Shown: piece after piece, positions 10,001 through 18,920 of the stretch
Layout: each line of letters begins with the position of its first letter
Position numbering within the stretch: the first letter of the stretch is position 1
Source of the DNA: an uncultured Bacteroidota bacterium
GTDB taxonomy: Bacteria; Bacteroidota; Bacteroidia; Chitinophagales; Chitinophagaceae
DNA: 62,366 bases
Direction: 5' to 3'
Assembly: GCA_903824725.1 (NCBI GenBank)
Contig: CAIJXU010000044.1
Coordinates: 1-62,366, forward strand
Made by a program: the position numbers and the translations under genes
The notes under the pieces: generated by a model
Databases searched by the model: none
What the model was told of the DNA's origin: nothing
The model's input: the letters and a program-made list of their open reading frames with translations, nothing else

Positions 10001-11368
10001 TTGACTAAACACTGCCGACTTAATCATGGACCCTGTTGACTTACCCACTTCTTCATCCATTTTTCCTTGATCCACTCTGACCAATGTTCTAAAATGTTTC
10101 GAGTGCGCAAAACGATGTAAAATGGCTTCTATCACAATCACAGAGCCATCTACAATTAATCCAAAATCAATAGCGCCTAATGACATCAAATTCCCACCAA
10201 CGCCAAATAAGTTCATTAAGATAATTGCAAACAACATAGACAATGGAATCACCGATGCTACAATTAAACCAGCTCTTAAATTTCCAAGAAAAAATACAAG
10301 CACAAATATTACAATTAACGCACCTTCCAGTAAATTAGTTTCTACTGTTTTAATTGCGTTGTTGACCATTTTAGTCCTATCCAAGAAAGGCTCAATAACA
10401 ACCCCCTCGGGTAACATTTTTTGAATTTCAGTAATCTTATCTTTTACCCTCTTCACTACCAATGATGAATTTTCACCCTTCAGCATCATTACTACGGCAC
10501 CCGCCACTTCCCCTTCATCGTTAAATGTCATTGCTCCATAACGAATCGCTGAGCCTAACTGCACTTTGGCAATGTCTCTTATTAATAGTGGATTTCCATT
10601 AGACATTTGCTTAACCACAATTTTTTCAATATCATCAATATTAACAGTCAAGCCTTCACTTCTTATATATAATACAGTAGGTCCTTTTTCAATATAAGCA
10701 CCTCCTGTATTTTGATTGTTTTTTTCTAATGCTGTAAAAATATCCGAAATAGTTAGCCCATAGGATTTTAGTTGATCCTGACGAACCGAAATTTCATACT
10801 GTTTTAATTTACCACCAAAACTTGCAACTTCAGCAACGCCAGGTGTCCCTATCAATTGTCGTCGAACAATCCAATCCTGAATTGTCCTTAACTCCATTGC
10901 GTCAAATTTTGATTCATACCCTTTTAATGGCCTTACGACATACTGAAATATTTCGCCCAATCCAGTTGACACGGGTGCTAACTCCGGCTTGCCTGTTCCC
11001 GGTGGAATATCTTGCTGAACTTTTAGTAGCTTTTCATTAATTTGTTGCCTTGCCCAGTATATATCAATTTTATCTTCAAAAACAATAGTAATCAACGAGA
11101 GTCCAAACCTAGAGAAACTTCTTATTTGCTTAGTACCTGGAATACTACTACAGGCTTGTTCAATAGGGAAAGTTACAAGCCTTTCAATATCTGTTGCACC
11201 TAGCGAAGGTGATACAGTAATCACTTGTACTTGATTATCTGTGATATCGGGTACCGCATCTATGGGCAATTGTGTTACCTGGTAAGCACCCCACCCAATG
11301 AGTGAAACAACAAATAGTCCAACTATTAACTTATTCTTAATAGAATAGGCTATGATTTTATTTAACAT
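7004..11368 (-). CDS. CzcA/CusA-type RND efflux pump fused to a TolC-like outer-membrane channel domain
   Basis: 1454 residues, against about 1040 for CzcA alone. Residues 1-1040 are a complete heavy-metal RND pump: N-terminal TM, GATDIERLVTFPIEQ periplasmic porter motif, the TM4 segment DFGLIVDGSVIVIEAI with the proton-relay acidic residues, and a second 6-TM set ending FVLPVMYLLF. A hydrophobic stretch ending GHSGFAQ (about 1045-1061) looks like a retained signal peptide and introduces a CzcC/TolC-like region (about 1062-1454). This has paired coiled-coil repeats such as ITAENQLAQIANQL and LESLALQQQLSSNL. The extra hydrophobic segment would carry the TolC part across the inner membrane. Such fusions are known in Bacteroidota. 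The adaptor overlaps its stop; a small protein precedes it. Confidence 0.92.
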   Translation of the reverse strand: MLNKIIAYSIKNKLIVGLFVVSLIGWGAYQVTQLPIDAVPDITDNQVQVITVSPSLGATDIERLVTFPIEQACSSIPGTKQIRSFSRFGLSLITIVFEDKIDIYWARQQINEKLLKVQQDIPPGTGKPELAPVSTGLGEIFQYVVRPLKGYESKFDAMELRTIQDWIVRRQLIGTPGVAEVASFGGKLKQYEISVRQDQLKSYGLTISDIFTALEKNNQNTGGAYIEKGPTVLYIRSEGLTVNIDDIEKIVVKQMSNGNPLLIRDIAKVQLGSAIRYGAMTFNDEGEVAGAVVMMLKGENSSLVVKRVKDKITEIQKMLPEGVVIEPFLDRTKMVNNAIKTVETNLLEGALIVIFVLVFFLGNLRAGLIVASVIPLSMLFAIILMNLFGVGGNLMSLGAIDFGLIVDGSVIVIEAILHRFAHSKHFRTLVRVDQGKMDEEVGKSTGSMIKSAVFSQIIILIVYIPILSLQGIEGKMFKPMAFTIAFAIFGAFILSITYVPMMAALFLNKKLNHKQNITDKLIIWLERSYQPFLKMVLNIPKTVIGITILLFFVSVGLLMNMGGEFMPQLEEGDFAVETRVLTGSNLNNTIESTQKATKLLIQNFPEVEKIVTKIGSAEIPTDPMPFEAGDMMVILKDKKEWTSAKSFGELSMKMTKVLEQVPGITVGFQFPVQMRFNELMTGARQDVVCKIFGENLDTLTQYAARLNGIIQKVEGAVNIYEEKVTGMPQVVIKYNRDGMAKYGLNVEDVNRVVNSAFAGQIAGQVYEEEKRFDMVVRLDGESRKSLADIQNLNITTSNGLQIPLSFVADIEEIEGVNQIQRENTKRRIIVGFNINGRDVQSIVKELQLKIGQQLNLQKGYTIVYGGSFENMTAAKNRLSIVVPIALFLIFLLLFFAFGSAKQGLLIYTAIPLSAMGGIFALWARSMPFSISAGVGFIALFGVAVLNGILLVTEFNRLKSEGWHDISRIVIHATKSKLRAVLMTALVPALGFIPMAISTGAGGEVQKPLATVVIGGLIISTLLTLFVLPVMYLLFEKGTKYLAINKNASLTIFILLLFGHSGFAQNKISLNAAIDTALKNNTALRASNLNVDYYKALRKSNIDIDKTLFDFGYGKINGFQNDNRILISQNIQFPSVYKSQGDINKSNLVISELSKLTNEIELKSLVKHKFYQLLVLQNKKQLLILADSIYSAFVTKANQRYNAGGADILEKITAENQLAQIANQLLTLTLSYESTLNEFNFLLNSTNVCEPASDKLEILLAQFPDLLSIHQTPILQMAAQKVVLAENQQKLEKGKLQPSFNVGYNSSTIIGWQPTGQGNESYFGGNHRFGAINLGLSIPIFSTALKSKIAASKVQIEQNKLESLALQQQLSSNLKNLLNAYLQNKKLVIAYQKSMLPNAALLIETAGRKINAGEITYLEWVMIINQAIQIKSEYLNYIQQLNANAIELEKITATK

Positions 11369-11439
11369 AATAATTTCTTATTCAAGTAGTGAATGATAGC
11401 ATAAATAAATTATGCAAAAAAGAATGGGTAAAATAAACC

Positions 11440-11823
11440 TTACGCTCTCGGTGGCTGAAAAATATTATCTAATTTGTCTGATGCGTAATCACGATCATTA
11501 TATAATTGATACTTTTTTTGAGAAACAAAAAAAACAATAGGCTCAACAAATAACTTCACAATAAAAAAACTATCAAAATTTAATAAGGAAATGGTTCTGT
11601 TAGATGACTTAAAAGGCAATTGCATATCCTGTTGATAATCTGAATCGTAAGTTGTTGTGGTGAAATAATGAATATCAATGAACTTAGAAAAAGTTAATTG
11701 TTGATTAAATTTTTGATGCGTTTTGAAATGTTCAAATAAAAATGGCAATTTCAGTAATTGATACGCTTCCGTAGCACCTAAAATATAGAGCACAGTCAAA
11801 AATATAGTTGTCGCTTTTCTCAC
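11440..11823 (-). CDS. Small secreted protein upstream of the metal-efflux genes
   Basis: 127 residues from a GTG start. There is a hydrophobic N-terminus (signal peptide or anchor, about 5-20), then HFKTHQKFNQ, FIDIHYF, a DSDYQQDMQLPFK stretch and a C-terminus ending NIFQPPRA. I recall similar unnamed proteins just upstream of czc/cus operons in Bacteroidota; a role in metal sensing or binding is only inference from the several His and Asp residues and the location. The start is supported by a box (TAACTTTA on this strand) 4 nt before the GTG. It lies 71 nt before the pump gene on the same strand and 128 nt after the porin gene. Confidence 0.7.
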   Translation of the reverse strand: MRKATTIFLTVLYILGATEAYQLLKLPFLFEHFKTHQKFNQQLTFSKFIDIHYFTTTTYDSDYQQDMQLPFKSSNRTISLLNFDSFFIVKLFVEPIVFFVSQKKYQLYNDRDYASDKLDNIFQPPRA

Positions 11824-11827
11824 CCCT

Positions 11828-11835
11828 TAAAGTTA
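11828..11835 (-). promoter_or_regulatory. -7 box for the small efflux-associated gene
   Basis: On the minus strand TAACTTTA stands 4 nt (AGGG) before the GTG at 11823. It matches TAnnTTTG except for the last base. With this spacing the transcript would be nearly leaderless, and it would probably also serve the efflux genes downstream. Confidence 0.35.
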
Positions 11836-11951
11836 ACGAATTTTTTCGACTATTCGACCCAACTATATTGTAATTGGTCAAATAGCTACATGGTGCTATT
11901 TTTTATAAAAGGCGCAATTGAATCAACACTTTATACAATAAGGGATACGAG

Positions 11952-13976
11952 TTAATTAATAAAATTCCACCAGATCCCTACCCTAAACCATAAATCGTTG
12001 GTAGGATAATTTTGCGCAGAAAAATTATAGGAGGGCCCCCATTTTTCACTGCTAGGAATTAGTGTATTTAAATTCTCTAATCTAATATAAGCTTTGAAGC
12101 GCTTAATCATAAAATGTAAAAAAGCATTGGCAGTTGGCCTATTACGTAATGTAAAATCATTTTGATTATAAAACTGCCCTGTTAGTGGCATATACATATC
12201 GGCCTTATATTCGGTATGATAAATTAATTCTAATCCAGTGGATAGATTTAAATTTTTATAGAAATTTCCCTCAAAAGCAATCCTTTGTCTTGTTAAAATT
12301 AAGGGGACATGTATTGGACTTGACTGATCTACTATTTGTACATTCCATTGATTATACCAATTCCAATGGGTTGATAATTTGATTTTATTTTCTGTTTGAA
12401 TTCTGATATAGTTAATCACACTTGAATAACTAGCCGCTTGGTATCCACTTGAAAAATAATTGTAGTTATTAATCAGTTGATAGTTGACTTGCATAAACCA
12501 ATCTGATTTAAAATTACCAATGACACCCATAAAATCGAGGGTGTTTTCTTTTTTAATACCCGATAAACCTGCTATTGGAAATTGAGTGATACCTAATAAA
12601 TTTGCCGAAGGTGTTCGATTATAATTTTGAAAAGCTAATTTCATATAATTACCTCTTGAATTTAAAATTCGAGACAAATACACTTTTGCTTCGTAATCAC
12701 CCGCATGATAACCGTTCAAAAAAAGTTTACCAGAAGCCAACATATCCCATAATTGATTACGTGTTTTATTTTTATACATTCCAAAGCCATATATATCATA
12801 ATTGGTCCACTCGGCTCGTTTCGAAAAAGAAGCAGTGAAACTATTGTAACCAGCCCCTAATTGTAAAAATTGATTACTATTATTTTTCTGCGGATAGCTT
12901 ATTAAACTAAATTCATCGGTAAGCACTTTCCAATTGTCCTCAAAGCTTACTTCGGTTCCGATTGGACGACTATAGTTAAAATAATTATTATAGCGCAATG
13001 AGTCTGGATCTTCGTCTTTAAATAAATATTGACTTGTTCTTAATTTTATTTCATTTTGAAAACGAAGCCTAGGATAAAACATATAAGTGGTCACAGTATC
13101 TTTTACTATAGAATCCTTTTGCCCCAAATCATAAGTCTGTTTTAGTAAAAATGTATTATTACTATACGTACTTCCAGTTGTAATATTAGTATTAAATGGA
13201 TTTTTAAAAGTTAAGCCACTTGCCCCTAGTCTTGTGTCCAATTCATAAGGATTATTTAAAGATAAACTATCTAATAAAGAACCCTTAATTAAACCCCCAT
13301 TTTCCGATGAAGCCACCGTATTGGTAATCATTACTAAAAACGATTCATAACGTTTGCGTTTGGACTGAAAATGTGCTGTAATTCGGATATTATTAAAATT
13401 GGTACTTTGATTTTTAACATTCCCAGGTGAATTAGTAAATCGATAATCAAATGAAAAATTGAGTTGTTGTTTTTTATTTTGAGTATGCTTTACTTCAACT
13501 AACTGCTCTCCTTTTCCTCCAAGCAAATAGCCTAATTCAGTATAGGGACGTGTAGTTTGATAAAAGGGAGTTTGTTCAAGTGTGAAATTATAGGCATCAT
13601 ATGCATGAAAGCCTGCATCAAATCCGGCATTGCTAATGGGTTGCGCAAAATAGGATTTCCCTGCTGAACCCAAATTACCTAAATTATAATAAGTATAAGG
13701 AAGTGGGTAATGTTTAAAAAAATCATTGATCGATGTATCTAATTTTTGTATTTCATTGCTATTATACAGTCTATAAAAAATGGTAATTGAATCGGCATTT
13801 TTATCTCTCAATTGTAAGGAGTCCTTTGACTTTGAAGCACCAGCACCTCCTCCTGAGAAACCACCTCGTCCGCCCATCAAGGCATTCATATTACCTAATG
13901 GAGTTTGCGTTATTGCATTAAAATGAATGCAAAGAAATAGGGTAATTAAAAAAAAGAGGCGTTGACTTAATGACAT
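11952..13976 (-). CDS. Putative outer-membrane porin (PF14121-type)
   Basis: 674 residues. A signal peptide covers about 1-23, and the mature protein begins with a Gly-rich segment (MGGRGGFSGGG) characteristic of this Bacteroidota porin family. The body consists of alternating amphipathic beta-strands with many aromatic girdle residues and ends WFRVGIWWNFIN, a typical outer-membrane C-terminus. The region DSITIFYRLYNSN near 63-75 and the FDAGFHAYDAYNF stretch are family landmarks as I remember them. The substrate is unknown. It begins 12 nt after the purine nucleoside phosphorylase gene on the same strand, so co-transcription is likely and nucleoside uptake is a reasonable guess. Confidence 0.85.
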   Translation of the reverse strand: MSLSQRLFFLITLFLCIHFNAITQTPLGNMNALMGGRGGFSGGGAGASKSKDSLQLRDKNADSITIFYRLYNSNEIQKLDTSINDFFKHYPLPYTYYNLGNLGSAGKSYFAQPISNAGFDAGFHAYDAYNFTLEQTPFYQTTRPYTELGYLLGGKGEQLVEVKHTQNKKQQLNFSFDYRFTNSPGNVKNQSTNFNNIRITAHFQSKRKRYESFLVMITNTVASSENGGLIKGSLLDSLSLNNPYELDTRLGASGLTFKNPFNTNITTGSTYSNNTFLLKQTYDLGQKDSIVKDTVTTYMFYPRLRFQNEIKLRTSQYLFKDEDPDSLRYNNYFNYSRPIGTEVSFEDNWKVLTDEFSLISYPQKNNSNQFLQLGAGYNSFTASFSKRAEWTNYDIYGFGMYKNKTRNQLWDMLASGKLFLNGYHAGDYEAKVYLSRILNSRGNYMKLAFQNYNRTPSANLLGITQFPIAGLSGIKKENTLDFMGVIGNFKSDWFMQVNYQLINNYNYFSSGYQAASYSSVINYIRIQTENKIKLSTHWNWYNQWNVQIVDQSSPIHVPLILTRQRIAFEGNFYKNLNLSTGLELIYHTEYKADMYMPLTGQFYNQNDFTLRNRPTANAFLHFMIKRFKAYIRLENLNTLIPSSEKWGPSYNFSAQNYPTNDLWFRVGIWWNFIN

Positions 13977-13988
13977 GAAAAAATAATA

Positions 13989-14813
13989 TTAAGCAATCTG
14001 TTTTACTAATTCACTAATGATAAGCGTAAGTTTTGGCTCAGCTGCATGAGCCGCTTCCAATACTTCCTGATGCGTGATGGTGTTATTGTCTTCTCGAATT
14101 CCTAAATCGGTCACGACACTAATCGCAAATACTTTCATCCCACAATGCACTGCAGCAATATTTTCCTGAACGGTACTCATCCCCACTACATCACCACCCA
14201 CCGCTTTAATTAATTTATATTCTGCCCTGGTTTCAAATGTAGGTCCTGTAACACCCACATATACACCTTCATGTATTTTAATATGATGATCAGCAGCAAT
14301 GGCTTTGGCTTTATCAATAAAATGTTGTGCGTAAGGTTCACTCATATCTGGAAAGCGCGTTCCTAAAGCTGATTCATTTTTACCAATCAATGGATTGATT
14401 GAAAATAAACTGATATGATCTTTAATAATCATCAAATCACCTACTTCATAATCAAGGTTTACGCCACCTGCAGCATTAGATAATATTAAATGAACAACAC
14501 CTAATAATTTTAATACACGAACCGGATAGGCAACTTGCTCAGGAGAATACCCTTCATAAAAATGAAATCGCCCTTCCATTACCCACACTTTAACACCATT
14601 CAAAGTGCCTAAAATGAGTCTTCCTTTATGCCCTTCAACGGTACTTACTGGGAAATGAGGAATTTGAGTATACTGTATTTCAAACTCAACTTGAATTTGG
14701 GTAGCTAAATTGCCTAAGCCACTACCTAAAATAATAGCGGTTTGAGCAGTCCCTTTAATTTTAGATTGTATAAATGAGGCAGTCTCTTGTAGTTGTGTCA
14801 TTAATGGCGTCAT
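13989..14813 (-). CDS. Purine-nucleoside phosphorylase (trimeric class)
   Basis: 274 residues, the normal length. It splits purine nucleosides with phosphate into base and ribose-1-phosphate. Visible motifs: ILGSGLGN at 28-35 (phosphate loop), STVEGHKGRL at 57-66, GRFHFYEGYS at 81-90, SNAAGG at 112-117, GPTFET at 190-195 with base-binding Glu194, and MSTVQE at 212-217. The position equal to human Asn243 is Asp236 (VVTDLG), which may affect base choice. Start at ATG 14813: an AGGAGC element lies a few bases upstream, and a TATATTTG box at 14836-14843. An alternative ATG lies at codon 5. The porin gene follows 12 nt downstream. Confidence 0.93.
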   Translation of the reverse strand: MTPLMTQLQETASFIQSKIKGTAQTAIILGSGLGNLATQIQVEFEIQYTQIPHFPVSTVEGHKGRLILGTLNGVKVWVMEGRFHFYEGYSPEQVAYPVRVLKLLGVVHLILSNAAGGVNLDYEVGDLMIIKDHISLFSINPLIGKNESALGTRFPDMSEPYAQHFIDKAKAIAADHHIKIHEGVYVGVTGPTFETRAEYKLIKAVGGDVVGMSTVQENIAAVHCGMKVFAISVVTDLGIREDNNTITHQEVLEAAHAAEPKLTLIISELVKQIA

Positions 14814-14835
14814 AAAGCTCCTATTATATTAGGCA

Positions 14836-14843
14836 CAAATATA
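14836..14843 (-). promoter_or_regulatory. -7 box TATATTTG before purine-nucleoside phosphorylase
   Basis: Exact match to TAnnTTTG on the minus strand, 22 nt upstream of the start, followed by an AGGAGC Shine-Dalgarno-like element. This is the conventional layout, in contrast with the leaderless layout of other genes here. Confidence 0.45.
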
Positions 14844-14872
14844 ACAACAGTCGCCCATTATATGTCAATATT

Positions 14873-16117
14873 CTATGCCTTTGAGCGAGTCGGGTCATGT
14901 TTTAATACCCAATATGCAATTAGAGCACTACAAAGCATAAATACAGCGCCTAATAAAAAGGAGGCCCCTGGAAAATAGAGATGTGCAGAATTATTTTTAA
15001 CAGAAAAATAAGAAGTTAATCCAATCATCATTGGTGGCCCCACAATAGAAGTTAAACTGTTTAATCCTGTAAGGGATCCTTGCAGTTCCCCTTGTTCATT
15101 TTTAGGTACATGCACCGAAATGAGTGCTTGCAATGCAGGACCGGAAATGCCTCCTAAACAATAGGGAATTAAAAAAACAAACATCATCCATCCCTGTGTT
15201 GCGAATGCAAACAGTGTTAATCCTACTGCATATAAAGCAATTCCCCAATAGACACTTTTTTCATTACCTAATTTTGGATTCACTACTCTTATAAGTAACC
15301 CTTGCACTAGCCCCACTAAAAGACCCACAATACCCAACGAAATACCAATGGTTTTGGGTGTCCATCCAAACTTAGTAATATTTGCAAAGCTCCAATTGCT
15401 TTGCACAGCATGTGCAGCTAAATAAATAAAAATTAAAGAAATGATTAAACCAATCACTGCAGGATATCTTTTTAAATTCATTAATGAACCTATTGGATTC
15501 GCCCTCTTCCAATCAAAAGCACGTCGATGTTCTTGATCCAATGATTCTGGTAAAACAAAATATCCATATAAGGCGTTGATTAATGCCAATCCAGCAGAAA
15601 CTAAAAAGGGTATACGCGTCCCCAACTCACCTAATAAACCTCCGAGCATGGGTCCAATAATAAATCCAATTCCAAAAGCAGCACCAATCATTCCAAAATT
15701 TTGTGCTCTATTTTTTTCGTCACTGATATCCGCCATATACGCCGCTGCAGTGGTAAAACTAGCTCCAGTGATTCCCGAAATAGTACGACCTACAAAAAGC
15801 CAACCAATACTAGGAGCGAAAGCTAAAAAAATATAATCAAGTCCAAATCCTAATAAAGAAAATAACAACACAGGTCGACGACCATAATGATCACTTAAAC
15901 TTCCTAATACTGGTGCAAAAATAAATTGCATACCAGCATATAATAAAGTCATGGCTATGGCATATTTAGAAATAGAACTGATGTCGGTTCGATCAGCTAC
16001 ATGTAATAAATGCTGTAATAATTGAGGGAATACTGGAATAATGATCCCAAATCCAATGACATCAATTAAAATGGTAATGAAAATAAAACCAACAGCTGCT
16101 TTTCTTGAATTAGCCAT
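14873..16117 (-). CDS. MFS transporter, TetA/DHA1-like drug:proton antiporter
   Basis: 414 residues with 12 predicted membrane spans. The loop between spans 2 and 3 carries the MFS signature GSLSDHYGRRPVLL (about 72-85). The antiporter motif C region in span 5 reads GAAFGIGFIIGPMLGG, and a second-half loop follows LRVVNPKLGNEK. Length and motifs fit the TCR/Tet family of proton-driven exporters. Substrate unknown: sequence alone does not show tetracycline resistance, and many environmental Bacteroidota carry such genes in their core genome. No adjacent regulator of TetR type is present. It lies 60 nt after clpB on the same strand and 59 nt before the phosphorylase gene. Confidence 0.88.
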   Translation of the reverse strand: MANSRKAAVGFIFITILIDVIGFGIIIPVFPQLLQHLLHVADRTDISSISKYAIAMTLLYAGMQFIFAPVLGSLSDHYGRRPVLLFSLLGFGLDYIFLAFAPSIGWLFVGRTISGITGASFTTAAAYMADISDEKNRAQNFGMIGAAFGIGFIIGPMLGGLLGELGTRIPFLVSAGLALINALYGYFVLPESLDQEHRRAFDWKRANPIGSLMNLKRYPAVIGLIISLIFIYLAAHAVQSNWSFANITKFGWTPKTIGISLGIVGLLVGLVQGLLIRVVNPKLGNEKSVYWGIALYAVGLTLFAFATQGWMMFVFLIPYCLGGISGPALQALISVHVPKNEQGELQGSLTGLNSLTSIVGPPMMIGLTSYFSVKNNSAHLYFPGASFLLGAVFMLCSALIAYWVLKHDPTRSKA

Positions 16118-16177
16118 AGTATTTGCAAAAGGTGTAAATGATTTTGCCTATCAAATATACATGTACTAGGCTAGAAA

Positions 16178-18787
16178 TCAAAAACTACCCTCATTTCTGA
16201 AAACCACTACCCCGTCAAAGATATCGATCAACACTTTTTTAGACTTATCAATCTCCCCACTCAAAATTTTCTTACTAAATTCATTAACCACCATTTTTTG
16301 AATCAATCGCTTTAAAGGCCTTGCTCCTAGCTGCATATCAAACCCTTGGTCTGATAAATAGTCCACTAGATAATCTGTAAACTCAACTTGCATTCCATTT
16401 TCAGCAACTAAAGATTTTAAATTATTCAATTGTATTTTAACAATAGCTGCCATTTGCTTTTGCAATAAAGGAGAAAACATAATAATCTCATCTACTCTAT
16501 TTAAAAATTCGGGGCGAATGGTTTGTTTTAAAAGTGCCATTACTTCAACTTTTGATTGAGCTGTTTTTTCCTCAACATTTTTATCATTGACATCTTCAAA
16601 AGCCTCTTGTATTAAATGACTACCTATATTACTTGTCATAATAATGATGGTATTTTTAAAATTCACAGTCCTTCCCTTATTATCAGTTAAATGTCCATCA
16701 TCTAATACTTGTAATAAAATATTCCAAACATCGGGATGTGCTTTCTCAATTTCATCTAGCAATACAACACTATATGGTTTTCGTCTTACCGATTCTGTTA
16801 ACTGCCCTCCCTCGTCATAACCAACATATCCCGGAGGCGCTCCTACTAATCTAGATACAGAATGCTTTTCCTGATACTCACTCATATCAATCCTTGTCAT
16901 CATAGCATCATCATCAAACAAATAATTTGCTAAAGCTTTTGCTAATTCTGTTTTTCCTACTCCTGTTGTCCCTAAAAATATAAAAGATCCAATAGGCTTT
17001 TTGGGATCTTGCAAACCTGCTCTACTTCTACGAATCGCATCTGACACTGCACTAATGGCTTCCTCTTGTCCCACTACTCTATTATGTAATTCTTCCTCTA
17101 AATGCAATAATTTGTCTCGATCCGATTGCAACATTTTACTTACTGGAATGCCTGTAGCCTTGGCTACATTTTCTGCAATGTCTTCGGCATCCACTTCTTC
17201 CTTCATTAATCTTTTTCCATGTTCACCCATTTCAACCAATTGCTTACTCCATTCCAATAAATTGTTTTCCTGTTCCTTTACTTTACCATATCTAATTTCT
17301 GCTACTTTGCCATAATCACCATTTCGTTCAGCTACTTCTGCTTCTTGCTTTAATTTTTCAATAGTCGATTTTGTATTTTGTACTTTATCAACCAATTCTT
17401 TCTCCTCGGACCATTTGGCTTTTAAAGTATCTTGTTGCACTGTTAAATTACTGATATCAATATTGAGCGCCTTTAATTGTTCAGGGTTGTTTTCCCTTTT
17501 AATGGCTTCTCTTTCAATTTCAAGTTGGCGAATTTGTCTAATTAAAGTATCTAATTCCTCCGGCATTGAATTCATTTCTAATCTTAATTTAGCTGCGCTT
17601 TCATCAATCAAATCAATGGCCTTGTCTGGCAAAAAACGATCTGTAATATACCTTGTGGACAACTCCACTGCAGCAATGATGGCTTCATCTTTAATACGCA
17701 CATGGTGATGCGTCTCATATCTTTCCTTTAATCCTCTCAATATCGAAATAGCATCCTCTTTACTAGGCTCATCAATCATTACTTTTTGAAAACGACGCTC
17801 CAAAGCTTTATCCTTTTCGAAAAACTTTTGATATTCATTTAAGGTTGTCGCTCCAATTGCTCTAAGTTCACCTCTAGCTAACGCGGGTTTTAATATATTA
17901 GCAGCATCCATAGCACCTTCTCCACCACCAGCACCCACCAGGGTATGTATTTCATCAATAAATAAGATAATTTCACCGTCACTATCTGCTACTTCTTTCA
18001 CTACGCCTTTTAATCTTTCTTCAAACTCGCCTTTATATTTAGCACCTGCAATTAATTGACCCATGTCTAAAGCAAAAATAATTTTACTTTTTAAATTATC
18101 TGGTACATCTCCATTCATAATTCGCATCGCCAATCCTTCGGCAATGGCAGTTTTACCCACCCCGGGCTCACCCACTAAAATGGGATTGTTTTTGCTTCGT
18201 CTTGAAAGAATATGAAGGGTTCTTCGGATTTCTTCATCTCGGCCAATCACAGGATCTAATTTTCCTTTATGTGCTAAGTCATTTAAATTTTTTGCATATT
18301 TTGATAAAGATTGAAATGAATTTTCCTGCGTTGCCGATTGCACTTTTTCTCCCTTCCTTAATTCTTTAATCGCAGTGATCAATCCTTTTTCAGTGAGCCC
18401 TGCATCTTTTAAAATTTTTGAAGCTGTATCACTCACTTGCAAAATGGCAATTAATAAATGTTCTACCGTAACAAATTCATCTCCAAAAGTTTTAAGTGCT
18501 CCATTGGCTTTTAATAAAACACTATTTAAGTCTCTACTTAGATTAGTTGCTGGTTCACCACTTGATTGCTTTGGCAAAGTAGGCAAGGCAGCATCTACTT
18601 TTTGCATCACCAATAATGGATTCAGATTGTTTTTCTTTAACAAAAATTCGGTAGAGCTGTCCTTATCCAATAAGATGGATTTAAGTAAGTGAAGCGTCTC
18701 GATTGATGCATCCTTATTATTATACGCCAATTGTTGAGCTGCCTGAATCGCTTCCTGTGCCTTAATAGTATATTGACTTAAGTTCAT
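16178..18787 (-). CDS. ATP-dependent disaggregase ClpB
   Basis: 869 residues from the chosen ATG at 18787, which begins [15 protein letters not shown] as in the family. An in-frame ATG 48 nt further upstream would add 16 residues with no homology. Domains in order: Clp N-domain (1-145), NBD1 with Walker A GEPGVGKT near 200 and [12 protein letters not shown], the coiled-coil middle domain (about 400-530, many Lys/Glu heptads), NBD2 with [10 protein letters not shown] and [12 protein letters not shown], and a C-terminal small domain. It threads aggregated proteins with DnaK and DnaJ. No CIRCE- or HrcA-type element was seen in the 133-nt region it shares with the divergent small membrane protein gene. 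Confidence 0.96.
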   Translation of the reverse strand: MNLSQYTIKAQEAIQAAQQLAYNNKDASIETLHLLKSILLDKDSSTEFLLKKNNLNPLLVMQKVDAALPTLPKQSSGEPATNLSRDLNSVLLKANGALKTFGDEFVTVEHLLIAILQVSDTASKILKDAGLTEKGLITAIKELRKGEKVQSATQENSFQSLSKYAKNLNDLAHKGKLDPVIGRDEEIRRTLHILSRRSKNNPILVGEPGVGKTAIAEGLAMRIMNGDVPDNLKSKIIFALDMGQLIAGAKYKGEFEERLKGVVKEVADSDGEIILFIDEIHTLVGAGGGEGAMDAANILKPALARGELRAIGATTLNEYQKFFEKDKALERRFQKVMIDEPSKEDAISILRGLKERYETHHHVRIKDEAIIAAVELSTRYITDRFLPDKAIDLIDESAAKLRLEMNSMPEELDTLIRQIRQLEIEREAIKRENNPEQLKALNIDISNLTVQQDTLKAKWSEEKELVDKVQNTKSTIEKLKQEAEVAERNGDYGKVAEIRYGKVKEQENNLLEWSKQLVEMGEHGKRLMKEEVDAEDIAENVAKATGIPVSKMLQSDRDKLLHLEEELHNRVVGQEEAISAVSDAIRRSRAGLQDPKKPIGSFIFLGTTGVGKTELAKALANYLFDDDAMMTRIDMSEYQEKHSVSRLVGAPPGYVGYDEGGQLTESVRRKPYSVVLLDEIEKAHPDVWNILLQVLDDGHLTDNKGRTVNFKNTIIIMTSNIGSHLIQEAFEDVNDKNVEEKTAQSKVEVMALLKQTIRPEFLNRVDEIIMFSPLLQKQMAAIVKIQLNNLKSLVAENGMQVEFTDYLVDYLSDQGFDMQLGARPLKRLIQKMVVNEFSKKILSGEIDKSKKVLIDIFDGVVVFRNEGSF

Positions 18788-18920
18788 GATTTTCCAGTTT
18801 GTTGTATACTCTAAAATGCTCAAATATGCATCCATGGTTTAAAAGCAGTAATTATGTCTTAATTCATTGATAAAAACGGAACTAAAGTCAGCTACAACAA
18901 GGATTTTCTGCTAATTTTAC

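Noticed and set aside
14873..16117. Tetracycline-resistance gene
   Set aside because: The MFS family fits, but the substrate cannot be told and there is no TetR-type regulator or mobile element beside it.
16178..18835. ClpB starting at ATG 18835
   Set aside because: The first 16 residues do not look like the family, and the second ATG (18787) begins with the typical [14 protein letters not shown].
18788..18920. CIRCE-type heat-shock operator before clpB
   Set aside because: No TTAGCACTC-N9-GAGTGCTAA-like sequence could be found.
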